Of a stretch of 6,982 nt of DNA, positions 6,883 to 6,982 are shown one piece after another. Source of the stretch: Bordetella parapertussis (GTDB taxonomy: Bacteria > Pseudomonadota > Gammaproteobacteria > Burkholderiales > SG8-39); assembly GCA_945906975.1 (NCBI GenBank), contig CAMDRY010000167.1, positions 1 to 6,982 on the forward strand. Direction: 5' to 3'. The translations under genes and the position numbers were made by a program. Under the pieces are notes generated by a model, which saw only the letters and a program-made list of their open reading frames with translations, was not told the DNA's origin and ran no database searches. Position 1 is the stretch's first letter; each line of letters starts with the position of its first letter.

Positions 6883-6982
6883 TCAGACGTTGAAACTTTC
6901 ACCGCAACCACATGCGTCCTTGACGTTGGGATTGTTGAACTTGAACCCTTCGTTCAGACCTTCCTTGGTAAAGTCCAGTTCG
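6883..6982 (-). CDS. iscA: Iron-sulfur cluster carrier IscA (C-terminal 32 residues)
   Basis: Only the 3' end is inside the window; the start lies beyond base 6982. The visible 32 residues begin [13 protein letters not shown] and end with [17 protein letters not shown] before a TGA at 6885-6883. The CGCG motif supplies the two C-terminal cysteines that, with one upstream Cys, bind Fe or a [2Fe-2S]/[4Fe-4S] cluster in A-type carrier proteins. The family is about 107 aa. The match to the E. coli IscA tail is near-exact, and the gene sits immediately before hscB, as in standard isc operons, so IscA is preferred over ErpA or SufA. It is separated from hscB by 52 bases carrying the intrinsic-terminator-like hairpin. 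Confidence 0.93.
   Translation of the reverse strand, partial: ELDFTKEGLNEGFKFNNPNVKDACGCGESFNV

Noticed and set aside
1..6982. Search for a novel multi-gene system, mobile element, CRISPR or phage remnant
   Set aside because: Every long stretch is explained by conserved housekeeping genes (mfd, serB, isc genes); no direct repeats, transposase, integrase or unexplained coding region was found.

Overview
The window is ordinary chromosomal housekeeping DNA, GC-rich and almost fully coding, from a Gram-negative proteobacterium. A betaproteobacterium is my best guess. The isc order iscA-hscB-hscA-fdx-iscX is typical of beta- and gammaproteobacteria. The short SerB (277 aa), starting with an NLIIQG-type strand, resembles betaproteobacterial SerB as I remember it. 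Genus cannot be fixed from the sequence alone. I see no mobile element, tRNA, rRNA or CRISPR array, and no novel multi-gene system.

Left half, plus strand. Bases 1-2882 are the 3' five-sixths of mfd, the transcription-repair coupling factor; about 190-210 N-terminal residues lie outside the window. After a 53-base gap comes serB (2936-3769), phosphoserine phosphatase, the last step of serine synthesis. The two are co-directional and may share a transcript, though their functions are unrelated.

Middle, 3770-3894. This 125-base spacer lies between convergent genes. It holds one good hairpin just after serB and two weaker inverted repeats, but no classical U-tract terminator.

Right half, minus strand, read from right to left: the 3' end of iscA (6883-6982), hscB, hscA, fdx and iscX. 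This is the distal part of the Isc iron-sulfur cluster assembly operon. IscA is an A-type Fe/S carrier. HscB (J-protein) and HscA (specialised Hsp70) drive cluster release from the scaffold IscU. Fdx supplies electrons, and IscX modulates the cysteine desulfurase IscS. The last four genes are packed with junctions of -1, +2 and +1 nt, so translational coupling is likely.

Three points deserve attention. A perfect 10-bp intrinsic-terminator-like hairpin with a U6 tract sits inside the operon between iscA and hscB, ending 12 nt before the hscB start. The ferredoxin has Arg at position 46, where the E. coli protein has a conserved non-ligand Cys. The iscX start is best placed at a GTG one base after the fdx stop, with a good Shine-Dalgarno inside fdx.
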